NCBI RefSeq assembly: GCF_002099195.1
Contig: NZ_NBYX01000039.1
Location: forward strand, 1 to 35,674
Origin: Burkholderia puraquae
Lineage (GTDB): Bacteria; Pseudomonadota; Gammaproteobacteria; Burkholderiales; Burkholderiaceae
DNA: 35,674 nt
Direction of reading: 5' to 3'
Part shown: piece after piece, positions 34,178 through 35,674 of the stretch
Layout of the letters: every line of letters begins with the position of its first letter
How positions within the stretch are numbered: position 1 is the first letter of the stretch
Program-made: the position numbers and the translations under genes
The notes under the pieces: generated by a model
Database searches by the model: none
What the model saw: only the letters and a program-made list of their open reading frames with translations
Told to the model about the DNA's origin: nothing

Positions 34178-34633
34178 ATGACCAAGCAACTGATCGTCGC
34201 CGTGTTCGGCAGCGTCGACACGGCCCGCCAGGCCGCGAACGATTTCGAGGCGCTGTCGGACAAGCATGAAGGATTCCACATCGAGAACGGCGTCGTCGTC
34301 GAGAAGGACGCGACCGGCAAGCTCGCGGTGCTCGACGCCGAATCGCGGCCGTTCAAGGGCGGCGTGATCGGCGCGATCGCAGGCGGCTTGCTCGGCCTGC
34401 TCGCCGGGCCGCTCGGCGTGGTCACCGGCATGGCGGCCGGCGCGGGGGCGGGCATTCTCGCGGAAGCGGCCGGCAACGTGCTGCTCGACGGCACGTTCGT
34501 CGAGACGATTGCGGCACGGCTCGTGCCCGGCAGTGTCGCGATCATCCTGGAAGCGAAGGAGGACACGCCGTTCTCGGTCGACAACGTCGTGACGGGGTTC
34601 GGCGGCAAGGTGTTCCGCCAGACGCTTGATTGA
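34178..34633 (+). CDS. DUF1269-family membrane-associated protein
   Basis: 151 residues. N-terminal LIVAVFGSVDTARQAANDFEAL and a central glycine-zipper hydrophobic pair (GGVIGAIAGGLLGLLAGPLGVVTGMAAGAGAGILAEAAG in shape, residues about 61-99) are typical of DUF1269 proteins, which are often stress-linked in proteobacteria but have no assigned activity. The C-terminal half is soluble (AIILEAKEDTPFSVDNVV). GAGGTG ribosome site. Part of the plus-strand run starting at 33031. Confidence 0.8.
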   Translation: MTKQLIVAVFGSVDTARQAANDFEALSDKHEGFHIENGVVVEKDATGKLAVLDAESRPFKGGVIGAIAGGLLGLLAGPLGVVTGMAAGAGAGILAEAAGNVLLDGTFVETIAARLVPGSVAIILEAKEDTPFSVDNVVTGFGGKVFRQTLD

Positions 34634-34667
34634 GACCATCCTTTTCGAACGGCTTCGGGAGAACCGC

Positions 34668-34916
34668 ATGCGCATCGATCAATCGTACCGGCGCTTCGAC
34701 ATTGCAGCGACGCTGTCCCCGCTGCCCGGCAACCGCGCGATCGCGACCGTCGACGTGACGACCGACGATCCCGCCCGCATCGCCGATCTCGGCACCGGGC
34801 AATTCCTGCAGATCCGCAAGTGGGTCGAGTCGAACGACGTCGCGATGCTGACGGTGGTGTTCGACGAGTGCAAGGTCGCGATCGATCACTACGCGGACAA
34901 CGTCGACGACGCTTGA
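34668..34916 (+). CDS. Unknown 82-residue protein
   Basis: Acidic soluble protein with an alpha/beta pattern (RRFDIAATLSPLPGNRAIATVDVTTDDP, then VAMLTVVFDECKVAIDHYADNVDDA). GGGAG precedes the ATG at 34668 by 6 bases; an upstream TTG at 34626 overlapping the previous stop is an alternative. It is 34 bases after the DUF1269 gene and is the last gene of the run. I do not recognise the family. Confidence 0.65.
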   Translation: MRIDQSYRRFDIAATLSPLPGNRAIATVDVTTDDPARIADLGTGQFLQIRKWVESNDVAMLTVVFDECKVAIDHYADNVDDA

Positions 34917-35306
34917 GTGCACGCGCGGCCCGCGCACGACCGGGCTTCGCATGATGGCTGCCCGACGGCCATCGGCAATACGCGATGACGCGCGCCGGTG
35001 CAGCACCCGGCGAACGGTTGCCGCGCGCTCGCGCGGGGCCGCGCCGTCGCGTTTGAATCTGTTCACCACGCCGGCCGGATTTCACGTTTCCTCGCCAAAC
35101 TGTCACTTACATTCGTCGAAATGACGCAGTAGGATGCCGAACCTTGTCTTGATGAGATTCGCATTGCTATCCGCCTTCAATTTCGATAACGGACGAGGTT
35201 CGCACCGGGACACCCGCGCCCGGGCACGGCTATCCGGCTTCGTGCACCGGCGCGGCCATGCCGCCCATGCATCGCAGGCCGGTTCACCGCTGGCGGGGCG
35301 AGGCGG
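34917..35306. other. Intergenic region upstream of the MocR gene
   Basis: 390 bases without a supported gene. The stretch 35100-35200 is less G+C-rich and probably contains the MocR promoter, but I could not assign clear -35 and -10 boxes. MocR regulators commonly act on a divergent gene; here the neighbouring genes run in the same direction, so autoregulation is the simplest guess. Confidence 0.4.
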
Positions 35307-35674
35307 ATGAAGCTCTACGAGAAATTTGCAAACGACATAGAGAGACTCATCCGGCAAGGGGTATATCGACACGGCGATCGCGTGCCGTCGGTGCGGCAGG
35401 CGAGCCAGCAGCACCGGATCAGCATCACGACCGTGCTGCACGCGTATCTGCTGCTCGAAAGCCGCGGGCTGCTCGAAAGCCGGCCGCAGTCGGGCTATTT
35501 CGTGAACCTGCGGCGCGACGACGGCCATGCGCCGGTGCGCGAGCTGCGACCGTCGAAGCCGATCGCGATCTCGTCGTCGGTCGACGTGAGCCGGCTCGTG
35601 CTGTCGACGCTGCGCTCGATCGGCACGGACGACGCGGTGCCGCTGGGCTCGCCGTATCCGGACCCGAGCCTGTT
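35307..35674 (+). CDS. MocR/PdxR-type GntR regulator, N-terminal DNA-binding part
   Basis: ATG at 35307. The first 70 residues are a GntR winged helix-turn-helix: MKLYEKFANDIERLIRQGVY, then GDRVPSVRQASQQHRIS, TTVLHAYLLLESRGLLESRP and SGYFV. From codon 58 the sequence is the 197-base repeat and so continues into 1-1254 when the ends are joined. As it stands here the gene is cut by the right edge at residue 122. No strong ribosome site: GAGGCGG lies close before the ATG. Confidence 0.9.
   Translation, partial: MKLYEKFANDIERLIRQGVYRHGDRVPSVRQASQQHRISITTVLHAYLLLESRGLLESRPQSGYFVNLRRDDGHAPVRELRPSKPIAISSSVDVSRLVLSTLRSIGTDDAVPLGSPYPDPSL
35478..35674. repeat. Terminal direct repeat, right copy
   Basis: Exact match to 1-197. 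Collapsing the two copies leaves 35,477 unique bases and one unbroken MocR gene. Confidence 0.95.

Overview
The window is high-GC (roughly two thirds G+C by eye), gene-dense DNA with strong G/C third-position codon use. Its gene families point to a Burkholderia, most likely the B. cepacia complex; this is inferred from families and style, not from a database search. No tRNA, rRNA, insertion sequence, CRISPR array, phage gene or plasmid replication/partition gene was seen.

The first 197 bases (1-197) recur exactly as the last 197 (35478-35674). Read across that join, a MocR-type regulator gene that begins at 35307 and ends at 1254 is intact (474 codons). The sequence is therefore a closed circle of 35,477 unique bases, one unit of a tandem repeat, or a self-overlapping contig. 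With an essential gene (trpS) and no replication gene present, a tandem amplification or an assembly effect is more likely than a plasmid.

Layout. 1-1254: MocR C-terminal part. 1444-5799 (minus): molybdenum cofactor and formate dehydrogenase maturation run fdhD-moeA-moaA-moaE-moaD. 6226-8637: cydAB bd-type quinol oxidase. 8810-11420: bestrophin-like channel, SUKH protein, two VOC proteins. 11555-12932 (minus): trpS behind an apparent complete ribosome-mediated attenuator (leader peptide with two adjacent Trp codons, three alternative helices), plus a 51-residue membrane peptide. 13877-16795: tyrosinase with two unrecognised partner genes. 17212-23703: likely undescribed catabolic locus (flavin monooxygenase, Rid-family protein, DUF1028 hydrolase, M20 amidohydrolase, divergent LysR regulator and NCS1 nucleobase-type permease). 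23852-26131 (minus): YdeP-type molybdopterin oxidoreductase. 26256-29087 (minus): ClpG/ClpK-type disaggregase with a zinc-finger-like N-terminus. 29699-32662 (minus): encapsulin nanocompartment with DyP peroxidase cargo and a small unknown protein. 33031-34916: divergent run led by a cysteine-rich, truncated LysR-type DNA-binding protein, then PsiE, a DUF1269 protein and two small unknowns.

How they fit together. The Mo-cofactor genes and FdhD could supply the YdeP-type enzyme in the same window. Cyanide-insensitive-type oxidase, encapsulated peroxidase and ClpG disaggregase suggest a stress-physiology theme. The locus 17212-23703 looks like uptake and stepwise breakdown of an amide-containing N-heterocycle. 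The trpS attenuator, the encapsulin control region and the catabolic locus are the parts most worth following up.
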